A stretch of 64,000 nucleotides of DNA from Corallium rubrum (lineage: Eukaryota; Cnidaria; Anthozoa; Scleralcyonacea; Coralliidae), in contig OZ036011.1 of the NCBI GenBank assembly GCA_964035015.1, positions 8,421,982-8,485,981 of the forward strand, given 5' to 3'. The notes beneath the pieces were generated by a model that was given only the letters and a program-made list of their open reading frames with translations, was not told the DNA's origin and searched no databases. Numbering within the stretch: position 1 is the stretch's first letter; each line of letters opens with the position of its first letter. Shown in pieces: positions 11,401 through 22,492 of the stretch. The translations under genes and the position numbers were made by a program.

Positions 11401-14400
11401 GGGGGATGGGGGGATATAAAAACATTGTGAAATGTCTTACTTTGGTGCACATGTTCCAACTCATTTTGTCAATGATTGTAGCCTGAGCATGCCTTTACTC
11501 CTTTAGTGTTTTAGCTGATGCTAGGCCATTTTACTCGTCAACGGGTGGCCTCTGATCCTGTCAGTCCACTTCCCACTATTTACAGGGGCGGATTTAGCAT
11601 ACATCAGACCAGTCACGCGACTGACGTAAAAAATCACAAGAATAATTGCGCAATCAGACAATATTTTAATCTCAAGAGTTCTTCGGAGAGATTGGGTTTC
11701 AAATTCGCTTTTATCTTAGTTTGCGAGTCAAGCAAACACCGAGCAGAGATGACCGGTGGTCAGCGTTCGCTTTGAAAGTTTTGCTGGATCTGCACCATGG
11801 CAACCACTTTTTTGCTGGATTTGCCTCAAACCTGATTGGCTCTCGCGTTGATTTCAAGGGTTTTGCTGGATCTGCACCATGGCAACCACTTTTTTGCTGG
11901 ATTTGCCTCAAACCTGATTGGCTCTCGCGTTGATATCAAGCGTTTTGCTGGATCTGCACCATTGCTGAGTCAGCTGAGTACATCGAACTGATCGAAGCTT
12001 CTGTGTTTCAGTCATGAGTTCTGTGGTAAGCGTTTTCGAACGGGTTTTAGCTGCTTTTAACAGCAACGATGAAGACATACTTCGAACAATCTACGATGAT
12101 TTGTCATCAAGTTTACACGATCGCCGATTTCTTTCAAGCGAGGAAAATTTAAACGCGATTGGAAGCATTTCGAGCTTCTTGAGCAGGAATTTTGGCGCGG
12201 AGTCATTTATTCCCAAGCATGCCAAACCAACGAAGAAAGGAAACTGGTCATGCACTGCTGTAAGGTAAGTTAAGGTCGTCTTGTTTCGTTTCAAATCGAC
12301 AAACAGTCTAGTGTCGAAATACATGTGTTTTTGTCCAGTTTCAATATCGTACTATAATATCATTTTGCGTCCCAGTGAAGTCTGAGTTCAGAGTTCAGAC
12401 ATATTATTCAGCATGGCGGCATTAGCATATTTCACGCTTGCCAACCAGCAGCTCTTGTATGTGAATTTGGAATGAAGGATCAATGAATTGATTCTTCTTA
12501 AGGCAAGGTTTAGTCCGACTTTAAATTTTATCGGACCTTTCTTTTCATGATTTTGAAATGAATACTGTTTACTCTTCAACTTATTTGTTTATAATCTTGC
12601 TCTGATGAAGATATATTTTAACCGCGTGGTCGTGAAATAAGATAACATATAATTTATTAACAGATCGAACATATCACAAATCAATTACTCAGGCGTTTAA
12701 TATTGGTTTTAAATATTTGTTTAGATCTGAAGCTACTGGCAATTGTCTTTACAGCTCAGTTTCTTTGGTATTGGTAGGTAACAATACCCTTGTTGATGAT
12801 TTGAGAGTGTTGACATGCATTGAGCTGTTCCTCCATGCTAATTTTTATTCAAACCATCCATGTTTCTTCGCTGCTGTTGCTGAGCATCAGGAAGATTTTG
12901 GTAGAAGTTTAAATAATCTTTTACCTTTATCAGTTTCCTTTGAATGCTTAGATTCAGGGTTGTCGGGGATGAGCTAGTGAAGAAGGAGGCTATTGTTAAT
13001 TGTGGTAATAATAAATGGTCATCTCTTCTTTGTATTCTTGGTCTTTCTTCTGTTCTTAACAGAAATATAGTTTCCCACTACCCAGATTGTGGAGACCATA
13101 GGTGTAAGTTATTGTTTAATCGTAAAGTTAAACCCCGTTCTCCTCTGAAAGCAGTACCAGTAGTAGATGACATTCATATTCTATTCTGTGTTGATGGTTT
13201 GGTAAAGTCTGGTGATAAATTAAAACCTAACCATTTTGTTCCTTTACTTTTTTGTCCAACTGGTCAAAAAAGAAAACAGTCTGAACATCCAACCTCAAGC
13301 AAAGTCCTTAAAGAAAACCTCATTCCAGACTGGTTAAAAATTCTAAAAATGTCAAACAAAAAATTTCCAGCTTTTTCCCTGGCGAAACAGCCAATTTTTT
13401 ATACTACAATACAATGAGGTTATGAGACCAATAATTATATATAAATATATATATATCTACTGTTTATCCGATTTTCTCCCCTACTTTATGGAGAAAATTA
13501 CACACTAAATAACAGGCTATGACAAGGTCTTTGATACATTGAATAGTTAATTTTTTTAAAGCATGGGTGTTCGCACCTGTCTCCTTCAGCTAACTAATAT
13601 TTTAATTAGCTTTGTAAATATATAATGCTGTAATTTTCTCAGTTTAAATGAAAATCTTTTGTAAAAATGATAAAATGTGCTATTAAAAATATGCTTTAAA
13701 ACTTAACAAAGTTGGCTCAAATATGCTGTCAGATCACGGGAAATGCCATTTTAGAGACCCAAATTTCAAACATTTTCCGGGGGGGCATGCCCCCGGACCC
13801 CCCTACATATGTGGACCACATCTGACTGACCTTTCCAAAATCCTAAATCCGCCCCTGATTTACACATCTATTCACCTTCCTCTATATGCTCACTCACTCC
13901 CTCGCTCTACTTCTTGTAACGGGTACAGCACCTGATTACGTGGAATATCTTTCTCTGAACATTTGTTTGTGCATTCCACTGGTAAATAAGGACAGATTTC
14001 GAGGTGCTCCTGAAATATAATAGAAAAAACGTTGAGTCTGAAATGTAAACTGGATATTTTGATAAAACATGTCGTTAGCATTATTTTTGCAGCAGTGTTT
14101 TATCAAATTTAAAATACGAGGCGTACTGAGAATGTTTTGAATAGCTTAAAAAACGACCCATTCAGTAAGTTCACTGGCGTAGTAATTTTGAAAAACAACG
14201 TTATCTAAGCCGAGAAAAGCGAAGCTAAAATATATTTAACTCAAGGTCTCATTTAGATCAACATAAAAAAATATTTAAATTGAAGGCCATTATCAAGTGG
14301 TCTGTATCATCCTTTTCCTACAGTACGAGTTACTAAGTCTGGATGTACTTTGTGTAAAAAAAGCCATAAGAACTTACAGCTTTGTTCTTGAAAATATGTT

Positions 14401-17400
14401 CGTCATTGCAATATAGACAAACAACAGTTCTGTGTTCACACTCTGCGAGATGGACTTCCAAATCTTTCCGAATTACTTGCACATTGCAACCCATGTTGCT
14501 GCAGCTTAGAATGAGAAATGGGCACATTTCAACGTGTTCCTGGAAAGTAAAATGTTGTCACAGTACATATGTTTAGATTAATCTTGTGTAAAATGGTAAT
14601 TTTAAAATCATGGCTAACTACTGCGTACGATTGTTCGTTTTGTCGTATCATCAATTTACCTTCAGAAGTGATGACAGCTGTCCATTCCATTCACACCTAG
14701 CGCTGGGACAATTTACAACCTGGTTATCGATTGCTCTTCTTGCGGCATTATCAGTGAAGACCTAATATTAGACAGAGTATTATTAATGCTTTTAAGCATT
14801 AAAAAGAAAGTCTTAAATAAACCATGGGAAATTCACTGTGTTCCTGTACAAAAAAGCTTATAGGTATATATAGTAAATTATTAGGTCTAAACGGGTTGCC
14901 TTCACTAAATTGTGCTTTCTATTGACGCAGAATAGGAAACGCTCTGGTCTGCAGCACCCGACAATGCCGAAAGGTTAAAAGAAAAATAGACAAGTTAATT
15001 ATTTATATGCGGTTGTTAAGATGACATTTCTAACTAGGATTGACTTTTTAAGTACTCACCATCTCTTCTGAAATATCTTTTTGACAATTAGGACAGCGTG
15101 GATGTGGCTGCGACCTGTTAATTAGTTATTGACAGTTTTGATTAGGGTCTACAGACATTCTTTTCTGACTACATATAATGAAATTCGATGTCAAATGTTA
15201 GTGCATGGGGATTGACTAAATGGTCAAAGTATAAGAATGAGATACTTGCTAAGAGTGTCATAAAGAAGAAATTATTTTATAGAAATTATGGCTTTTTCTT
15301 AATTTTTAAACTAGAACTAAACTAATTAAGAAGTGGTTTATGGAAGAAAGCGTAAGAGTTGGTCGAGGCGTAGCTGATCTGGATTTCTGAGTGCTCTCCA
15401 ACTTCCTAAGTGCATCTATAACTCAATGGAACACGCCAAACCACGAACCATTTTTTTATAACAGATAATCAGACACAAAACAACAGAAAACAATATTTAT
15501 TTCGCTGATTAAAAACGACTTTCTCATTACGTTTGAAATTACCGTCCTCCATCGAGTTTTAGTATACACCCAACCATCGTCTATTACAAATCCTGCATTC
15601 TGATTGGCTACTCAACCGTTGTCTATTTGTGATGGACAACGTTTGAGAAAAATGAAAACAAACCTGAAAAAATATGGCAGTTACTCGTTTTGCAGACGTT
15701 TCGGAGGAATTTTTTGAGAGTTTGATAGAAAATTCTATCCCTGAGAAAACTAAAAACGCCACAAAATATGGCATGAAGATTTTTAATGGTAAGGAACAAA
15801 ATACCATTAAACCGTATTTTATTAATTAAATCTGCTTTTACTTGCCGCTCACGAGTGGTTAAATAACAACATTTTCGTCAGTTTGCACTAGAAAAACTGT
15901 ATTTTTTAGAGTAGGTACAGGGTGTATACTAAAACAATTAGACAACTCGTCCTCGCTGTCTATGCGCGAATAGTCAACTCAGGCTTCGCCTTCGTTGACT
16001 ATTCGCTCATAGACAACCCGGACTCGTTGTCTAATTGTTAAATGGAGCACGCATGGTAGCCAATCAGAAACGCCGTTATATTACATCTATGTTAGAATTT
16101 ATTTATACTGGATAGCTCCATCACCTATAGCTAACTGTTCTCCGTAGATGATATTGGGCATTTCACTCGATTACATAGGATGTTCTAAGGATTTAGGGTG
16201 AAGGAAAATTCGAGTGTAGAATATATACAGTAAGGGCGGGCTATCTCTTATTGGTCCACTGTTACTACAGGAGGAAACTGGAGTACCCAAGGAAACCTCC
16301 AGTGTTTAGTAAAATCAAACTGGAAGCACTCCTCACATTTTTAATTTTTATCTTTACATCCATTAAGGGTATATGATTTTCCTTTTTCGTACAATTTCGT
16401 TTGTTCTTTATTTCTTTAAAAAGAATAAAGTCGATGCTATGCATTTATGGTGAAACATTGTGATATTTAAGCAAGCAGTCTATAATTTGTGAAAATGAAC
16501 TACCCCGGGTTGATTCCCTCTTGCTTATCCAAGACACTTCGACTACATACGTCCCCCCGGTTGTTTCGCTGTTTTGTCGTGTCTTCGCAGAGGTCCGCCC
16601 CGTTGTAACGCTCTTTGCACAAAGTTCAGATTTGTGTTTCTTTTCCAAAAAGAAACCTTCAATATGACACGAACAAGGGCGAGTAATAACTAGGCAGAAT
16701 TTGATTAATAAGTTAGAATTATAAGAATATAACTTACAATTAAAATATTTCTGTGCTTTCACTTTATTAATATGGTGTTTTTAACGTATATGTTTATTTA
16801 CTGCGCTAAATATCACAAGCTCGTACACATTCACAGCAAAATAACATGAGTTCTAAGAAGATATATTAAACATTTTTTGCATTTCAAGTTGAACTACGTG
16901 TTTGTTTTTGTCCTGATTTGTTCAAATACACAAAAACTCGTCATCCGAACGCGCAATTTCTCATGAAGTCACAAAAGAAACAGAAGTGGGTCAAATTTTT
17001 GGGCAAAGGATAGTTTGAAAAAGGACCAATGAAAGTTGTTAATAAATGGCCAATCACGAGCAACCAGTTCCCCTTTGAGCCAATCACAAACGCCTTTGAG
17101 ACTGGCGCTACAGTTTATCTAATAAAAATAATATTTTTTACAAAACATTTAAGATATATCACCAAGCTGTGAAATGTGAATGTGCACCCAGGTTGGGAAA
17201 TGAAGTAGTTGAAAAGGGATTACATGTAATTGAGTGTGAGTCAGATTTTTCAAATTCGACATTTCAGTTACATCTAGTATAGGTTAAAGCCTGGTTTCCA
17301 TAAGATCACCTCGATCACCCCAATCATCCCAATCACCTGAATTCAACCAATCAGAATGGGTTATTCGAGATATATCTAGTCTGATTAGAGAGATTTGAGT

Positions 17401-20058
17401 GATCGAGGTGATTGAGAAGTTAGCATGTAAGCCAAGTGGAGAATTTGTACCTCTCTTGTACAATATGTTTAGTGCCACCAGAACTGGTACATGTACGAAG
17501 TTCATGAATTCTACCAAAAACTGTTTTGTACCTTTTGGTCAATTTTAAATACCTTGTACCATACACATTTAATCCTTTTCCATGGTAGATTAAGATTAGT
17601 AAAATGTGCTGGGTATGAATATTTGGCTACGACTTAGAATAAGTCCTGTTTTTTTAACCTCTAAATTGTAATTTCGTTATAGTTGGTGTGATGTCAAAAT
17701 GACTTTGGTGACTAAATAAATGTAGATGAAATGGTTGATTATCAAGCCTACATGGTTATTGGTGAGTTTGGTTCATGTGATTATACATGAATTTAATGTA
17801 ATTTTAAATTGGTACTAAAATTCAGAATACCTTGTGGGTACCGTATATCAATTTGTCTACCCCATTAAATGAAAACTTAAAGTGCAATATCAAAGACTTG
17901 CTTTCCTTTGTAAACTATGCAAGGTAAAATATGTTGATAGTGCAGAAATTGTTGAAATGTACTACAACAGTACAGTGTGCAATAAAAGAAAAAACTTGTC
18001 CTGCTCTTCACGTTGTGCATATATACTGTAATGCTACAAAACTTGCAGAAGAAGGCTGCTGGCTTCATTAACTCCAAAATGATAGATGGGCTGCTCTTCA
18101 TTCAAGGATTTTTGCTAAACCACCAATATTTACTACAATTCAAGTTAACAGTGGCTCTTCAGTTAATATATATTCTGCTTCTGGTAAATATAGACCCAAT
18201 GGTCAATTTAATAATGTTTATTGAGAATCAGGTTTCAATCACCATAAGATGCTTTTCATGAAAGTTACTTCTTGACAATATTGTTTTTGTTGGTATTTAC
18301 TTTTGGTCATAATGTTCAACCTTTGGCTCATCTGTAATAATATTCTGTAACAAATGGTTATTATTAAAATTACAAACATTAGTGTTGTGTGTTTCATTTA
18401 ATAACCTTACATTAGTCAAGTATGGTTTTAGTACAATAACAGATGTATAAATAGTATTTAAACAAAAAGCCAATCATCACATGTTTTATTTGTCTTATCA
18501 TTAATGCTACATGACAATTGCATATTGTACAAAATATATGTCATGCTTTCATAATTGGGGTACAATAAATTTCAAAATGTTTGCCTCCAAGGATGTCAAT
18601 TTGGCTAACTTATTATTTTGCAGGTTTTTTAATTAAAATTAATATTCCAAAATTTATTTTGAACTAGTAAATGTATGTAGTTAAACTAAATAAAAGGGAT
18701 TGTCAGTGAATGTTTCATGCTTGTTACTTGTATGGTCATAAACGTAATTCTTATTTTTCTCTAAATATAGTTGTGCATGGTCAAGTGCACTAAATAAAAT
18801 GTAACAGCTTGTGGTATTGTGGTATAAATTATAACAATATATTTATACAAAAAAAAAAGCTTTATAAAGCTTCAATCTTTCTATACACAAGCACAATTTG
18901 AATCAATCAAAATGGAAAAAAGAATTACTTGTCAAAAAATATAAATACACTTAAATCCAACCTTTACTTGCCACAATTGGTTTTTGTCTACTTATCAAGT
19001 TCTCTGGCTAATGCCAGATGATTTTACTTGTCAAGGGGAGAGCTTCCAGAAACCTGGCCAATCAAGAGTGTATACAGTATTAGAAGAATTATTTTCTGTA
19101 CGCAAAGTAATTTTTACTGCAGATATTATTGTAGATATGATAAAATTAGCAATGAAAACAATAATATAATGACTTGGGTTGATCAAGAAAGTTGTGTTTG
19201 TTTTAATTTGATTACAAAAATCAAACTTATAAATTGATTGATTAGTACCAACAAACTGACTTCCACGAACTGATCATGATGGATTTTATTGAATGATTAG
19301 GATACTATTACACATAGTCATTGGCATTCTGAGTCAAGGGGAGTGTACCTTTTAGTCTATTGCCTCCTCAGTCACATTGACCAATTCAAAATACCGTCAA
19401 ATGACATTTTATCTCCAAAAAGTGGAAGTTATGCCCCCTGCACTTGGTGTACAATCATGTACCGTACAATTAAAGGTTGATTTAAACTGAATGATCCACT
19501 ACCCTGTAGATCAAAATATGATTTGTAATACTCTTACGCAATTCCATTTTCCAACTTCATTGCGCACTTCCTTGGACCGAAAGCAGCGAATCTAGACATA
19601 CTGTTCTCTATTCAGCATAATCTTGCAATAGTGCTGTAAATGGTGACGGAATGAGCATGCAAGTTTACAAGTTAAAAGAAATCGCATTGTGCTGTGGCGG
19701 AACTGAGGAGTGAACACCATAACAAACAATGTTGTTGTGCCTGATTTTTACCTCGGTCGAAGGCTGAAAACCATAAAAGCAATGTTACATTGAGTCGTGT
19801 TGCGTGTAGTTGAGCTTGCGTCAAGTCACGTCCCGTTGAGTTAAGTTGGGTTGAATTAAATGAGCAATATAATGGTGGCCCGCTAACTTACCTTAAAACG
19901 CCATCTAGACAATAACGACAGAATTGATGACCACAATCACGAACTTGCACAGGCTCTTTTACTACTTCAAGACAAACGGCACATTCGTACGTACTTCGTA
20001 CAATTTCTTGTTGTATAAACCATTTCAAAGGATAACCGGTATCTTCAGGAACAGCCAT
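4973..20058 (-). CDS. TRAF-family adaptor / RING E3 ligase, gene A (11 coding exons)
   Basis: A TRAF adaptor links cell-surface receptors to NF-kB and MAPK signalling in the cytoplasm; its RING finger can act as an E3 ubiquitin ligase. Exons, in transcript order: 20058-19892, 15114-15060, 14761-14660, 14539-14378, 14009-13932, 8648-8571, 7501-7409, 7171-7124, 6726-6634, 6410-6363, 5425-4973. All junctions are GT-AG and phase-consistent, giving 458 aa if every exon is used. The RING is complete (Cys26, Cys29, Cys42, His44, Cys47, Cys50, Cys63, Cys66) and split between exons 1 and 2. TRAF-type zinc fingers lie in exons 3-7, short coiled coils in exons 8 and 10, and the TRAF/MATH domain in the last exon (LPWPFK-like and YIKDDT motifs). 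Exons 7-8 are duplicated as 9-10. Introns hold several transposons. The subtype (TRAF1-6) was not resolved. Confidence 0.88.
6363..7501 (-). other. Duplicated exon pair in gene A (zinc-finger end plus coiled coil)
   Basis: Exons 7501-7409 and 7171-7124 are repeated about 770 bp downstream as 6726-6634 and 6410-6363, with matching introns. Both copies have intact splice sites and are multiples of three (93 and 48 nt). The second zinc-finger piece differs at several positions (for example V for D in the KDHLE region). Either pair, or both, could be spliced in without a frameshift, so mutually exclusive use is possible. Confidence 0.8.
7715..8372. mobile_element. Mutator-like MITE with 10-bp target duplication
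   Basis: Terminal inverted repeats of about 30 bp begin AACCTCGTACCCAGG and end with its complement. The 10-bp sequence CAATATTTAC flanks both sides (7705-7714 and 8373-8382). Long duplications of 8-10 bp point to the Mutator group. Inside are two tandem copies of an about 90-bp block (about 7933-8020 and 8048-8141). No transposase. It lies in an intron of gene A. Confidence 0.7.
8765..9029. repeat. MITE copy 1 with ACAATCATTGAC ends
   Basis: A 265-bp element with inverted ends ACAATCATTGACAAAAT, containing a run of about 18 C on one side and a G-rich stretch on the other. It is nearly identical to 11220-11479; most of the difference is C-run length. Confidence 0.7.
9571..9746. repeat. Inverted repeat with tandem TTTACCACAC units
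   Basis: Three tandem 10-bp units on the left (9601-9634) are mirrored as three GTGTGGTAAA units on the right (9684-9715), and CCATGG-containing outer arms also pair. Probably a MITE or a transposon end next to the mariner pseudogene. Confidence 0.55.
10055..11074 (-). pseudogene. Broken Tc1/mariner-family transposase
   Basis: Cut-and-paste transposase pieces in three frames, reading leftwards. 11074-10841 carries the N-terminal helix-turn-helix (about residues 10-60). 10719-10489 carries the first catalytic Asp (FYLDGVSF). 10534-10055 carries the second Asp (VMDNDPSQTS) and the Glu (NPIENIF), with 34 residues between the Asp of MDN and that Glu, i.e. DD34E as in Tc1. At least two frameshifts break it, so the copy should be inactive. 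It lies between two near-identical MITEs that share its outer inverted sequence. Confidence 0.85.
11220..11479. repeat. MITE copy 2 with ACAATCATTGAC ends
   Basis: Direct-repeat partner of 8765-9029. The two copies flank a 2.2-kb segment holding the mariner pseudogene, and the segment borders read as inverted extensions of the MITE ends (GATTGTCTGA and TCAGACAATC). Confidence 0.7.
11778..11963. repeat. 82-bp tandem repeat, about 2.3 copies
   Basis: Two full and one partial unit start at 11778, 11860 and 11942, just upstream of the OTU-like gene inside the transposon. The units are nearly identical and contain CCAATCAG-type boxes on the complementary strand, so they could form a promoter repeat. 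Confidence 0.7.
12014..13417 (+). pseudogene. OTU/vertnin-like gene, two exons, one frameshift
   Basis: Exon 1 (12014-12264) encodes a helical N-terminus. An intron with GTAAGT and TTTAG borders follows, and exon 2 starts at 12725. The joined frame reads SEATGNCLYSSVSLVL, which resembles the catalytic GNCL(F/Y) loop of OTU-like cysteine proteases and vertnin-type proteins. At about 12945-12965 the frame breaks by one base and continues in another frame to 13417. The second part has conserved-looking KW and FVPL segments. Whether it is a pseudogene or a sequence error at one base cannot be told. It lies wholly within the inverted repeats at 11583 and 13857. Confidence 0.5.
15674..15788 (+). 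pseudogene. Crypton-like / DUF3504-type N-terminal exon fragment
   Basis: A 115-nt open exon starts ATG and ends at a good donor (AATG|GTAAGG). The peptide contains KNATKYGMKIFN, like the N-terminus of tyrosine-recombinase-related (Crypton/DUF3504) proteins common in cnidarian repeats. No downstream exon was found before the hairpin at 15934, so this is probably a fragment carried by a non-autonomous repeat in intron 1 of gene A. Confidence 0.4.
15934..16039. repeat. Hairpin with ACAATTAGACAAC arms
   Basis: About 45 bp per arm with a small loop at about 15985, directly 3' of the recombinase-like fragment; probably the 3' part of the same repeat. It lies in intron 1 of gene A. Confidence 0.6.
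16100..19891 (-). other. Intron 1 of gene A, paralogous to intron 1 of gene B
   Basis: Most of this segment aligns by eye with 50725-55607 (for example 17281-17520 with 53035-53275, and 17870-18780 with 53510-54390), with small indels. No gene was found. The shared sequence shows that the A and B copies were duplicated together with their first introns and promoters. A 1.58-kb block at 51287-52868 is present only in gene B. Confidence 0.7.
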
Positions 20059-20162
20059 TGCATTAAACTGCTCTCCCCGGAACCTCCAATCTCCGAAATT
20101 TAGCCTCTGCGGAGGAGAGAGATTTAATAAACTGTCGCGTACTAAAATATGAGAAATGCGCG

Positions 20163-20206
20163 AGACGGAAGCCGGAAGTCCGGAAGGTCAGCGAGAGAAC
20201 GAAAGT
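20163..20206 (-). promoter_or_regulatory. Conserved upstream block of gene A (promoter candidate)
   Basis: About 105-150 bp upstream of the gene A start codon, 44 bp are essentially identical to 55846-55889 upstream of gene B while nearby sequence differs more. The block contains CCGGAAGT, an ETS-type site. It may be the core promoter or 5' UTR; this is inference from conservation between the paralogues only. Confidence 0.4.
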
Positions 20207-20644
20207 GGTAAACAATCAAATTACGAAGTTTTTACTAGGGTCTATGGGCTACCCTATGGTAGGACGAGTCTAGGTTTCGCTCCGTTTCTGTGTTTTAGTT
20301 GGGTTATAGCAGATATATTGCTATCGTGTTGTGCTTCTGTTAACTTTTTGGTGTAACCGCTGTATTTTCTCGCTATGTTGTATGAACTACGGAGAGAGAC
20401 GAAGAACAACATTATTTTCGAAGAAAGTCAATTGTAATGCTGATATAAATGGTAACTGTTTTAAACATGACTTATAGTAAAGTGCGTTACAGTATATTGA
20501 CAAAAGGTTTTCAACTCGTTGGGCGCAGCGACCGTCTAGGGAGACGCAAGAGAACATGAAATTTGACACTTAGTATATAGTAATAATAATATTTATTTTT
20601 TTTCGGACCGTATTTTACCAAATCCTGCTTTCTGATTTGCTAAC

Positions 20645-20676
20645 GAGCGGTCCGTATGAGCCCGTACGGACCGCTC
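20645..20676. repeat. GC-rich palindrome GAGCGGTCCGTA
   Basis: A short inverted repeat built on GCGGTCCGT. The same CGGTCCGTA motif appears in the larger hairpin at 20911-21044, so both probably belong to one MITE spanning about 20600-21050. Confidence 0.5.
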
Positions 20677-20910
20677 AAAATAATTTTTTTTAAATGTGTT
20701 TTATAGGCCGTAAAATATTCTAAAAACGTTTGAAAATAAACTTAAACGAAATAAAAAATATTGAAATCGAGTTTTTCATCCGTGAAAGAGACCTAAAATC
20801 TAATTTCCTTTTTCGAAAGAAACAGCAGAAACTTCCCTTTTTTATTCACTCTAAACACTGATGAAGACCAAAGAACCAAGCGAAGATAATTAAAAATAAA
20901 ATAAATAAAT

Positions 20911-21044
20911 TATTTACCGTTTTGGTCGGTCCGTATAAAGAAATATTTCCCTCGGTCTCAAAAACGACCCTCGGCCTGCGGCCTCGGGCAGTTTTTGAGA
21001 CCTCGGGAAATATTTCTCTATACGGACCTCCCAGCCGGTAAATA
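20911..21044. repeat. Large hairpin with TATTTACCG ends
   Basis: Arms of about 60 bp pair, including AAATATTTCCCTCGG with its complement and an inner CGGCCTGCGGCC loop region. Non-coding MITE. Confidence 0.6.
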
Positions 21045-21212
21045 ATATATATATATTTCATAATATATATTTTCGTCGCCACAATGCATAAAGGCCTATT
21101 GTCCATAGGGTTACTTCTATGGAAAATGTTTAGCCACCACACGGACCACAACAGTGACAGAGGCAGTTAAACAAGATGTGTCTGCTGTACAGCAAAAAAC
21201 GGAAAATGTATT

Positions 21213-21605
21213 GTGCTCTGCCCCGAGATTTTAAATACGTCTGTCAACGTCTACCCTGTATGCAACAATAAGGATTGCAAGAAGAAAATTAATGGAGACC
21301 CTGGCAGTCGACTCGTAAAGTGCCTTGCCTGCAACCGGTCAATGCTCATACAAAATTGTTACCTGGATATGAACGTCACTCTTCAGTTGCAAAAGGGGGA
21401 TAAGACCATATCTGTTACCGCATTCCCAAAAGTTCTGGCCACTTTCCTCCATGAGGACATATACAGTTACAAGGACAACACCAAAGCTTTGACTGAAAAA
21501 ATCCTGCTCTTGGGATCTGTTGACTTTCACCTGTCTGAAAGTGGGGAGACTTGTAACAAAAATGGTGTCTCACAAATGACAGTTCTCATATCATTTTATT
21601 ATTAA
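21213..21605 (+). CDS. RPA70 C-terminal-like OB-fold fragment
   Basis: The open frame, about 130 codons and starting at a non-ATG codon, resembles the C-terminal ssDNA-binding OB fold of replication protein A large subunit. It has the zinc-ribbon pattern Cys-x4-Cys-x14-Cys-x2-Cys with YPVCNNKDCKKK at the first pair, followed by a beta-rich region ending with a stop at 21605. RPA-like domains are carried by several DNA transposons, notably Helitrons, and by host genes. Here it is isolated, with no ATG and no neighbouring domains found, so it is most likely a fragment or a single exon. Confidence 0.5.
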   Translation: MLCPEILNTSVNVYPVCNNKDCKKKINGDPGSRLVKCLACNRSMLIQNCYLDMNVTLQLQKGDKTISVTAFPKVLATFLHEDIYSYKDNTKALTEKILLLGSVDFHLSESGETCNKNGVSQMTVLISFYY

Positions 21606-21871
21606 GATTTCATATTTATAATGGGATGGACAATTTGTCAACAGCATAGTTTTTGTTATTTGTTAAAGTTACTGTTTTGTTCTTAATTACACTCCACATA
21701 TTGAACGTTTATATTACCAGACTGTACATTAAACCTCCACATAAATAAATTTTAAAACATCGTGCTTCTACTTACCTGACCAGTTCGCTTGTAAATAATA
21801 ATATACCAATAATCAACCGGGTGCAGTTTTAGTGTAAACTATTTCCAGTAAACAGAGTACAATAGAGTGTT

Positions 21872-22028
21872 TTCACTCATGGGATCGGTAATCCAATTGG
21901 GGTGGTGAAACAATGCGAGATATTTCAATAAGAATAGAACTAAATTCCAACGTACACCAATATGGCCGCAATTTCATGTTTTAATACACCAACATGCCCG
22001 CCGTGACGTCAGAAGCAAACACTCTATA
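21872..22028. repeat. MITE with ATAGAGTGTTTTCACT ends
   Basis: 157 bp with ATAGAGTGTT at the left and AACACTCTATAG at the right. The interior holds two ACCAA-TATGGCCGC / ACCAACATGCCCGCC-type blocks and TGACGTCA. This pattern is typical of abundant cnidarian MITEs (recalled, not searched). Confidence 0.6.
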
Positions 22029-22492
22029 GTCTGGTGACGTGTTAGAAAAGTACTCTGCCGTTTATAGACAGAGTAAAATATATAAGTGCATGGCGACAAT
22101 TGGACAAAAGTGTACAAATTAGACAAGATTTTACCAACGTTTTGCCAAAATCTTGCAAAGATCTTGCGAAGATTTTCAAAGATCTCAGAAGACCTAAGAA
22201 AAAAACTTATAAGATTTAATTAACAAGATTCCCACAGTGCTAGCTTTGGTGCAGATACATGTCCGCATAGCGGACCTTTTGTTTTGGGGCAACCGCAACA
22301 GCTAGAAACACTTTACGAATTACAAAGTCTAAACAATACAATCTACATGTACAAGATAAACGAAGCATAGGCGACACAGTACACATAGTCTAATAACAAC
22401 ACGATGGTAGGAATTACATTTCATTTTAAAAATCTGCAAAGGACATACATATGCCAAAAGTAAAATTAGAAATAGCAAAAAGATCCTTTTAA

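Larger units (their letters stand above)
11583..13857. mobile_element. DNA transposon carrying an OTU/vertnin-like gene, no transposase
   Basis: Terminal inverted repeats CAGGGGCGGATTTAG (11583-11597) and its complement (13843-13857) bound a 2.28-kb segment. ATTTA occurs immediately outside both ends (11578-11582, 13858-13862), a possible 5-bp target duplication. The subterminal C/G-rich palindrome near 13780-13802 resembles the right ends of hAT-like elements, but the superfamily is not proven. The only gene is a two-exon OTU-like frame, so the element is non-autonomous with a passenger gene. It is inserted close to exon 5 of gene A. Confidence 0.6.
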
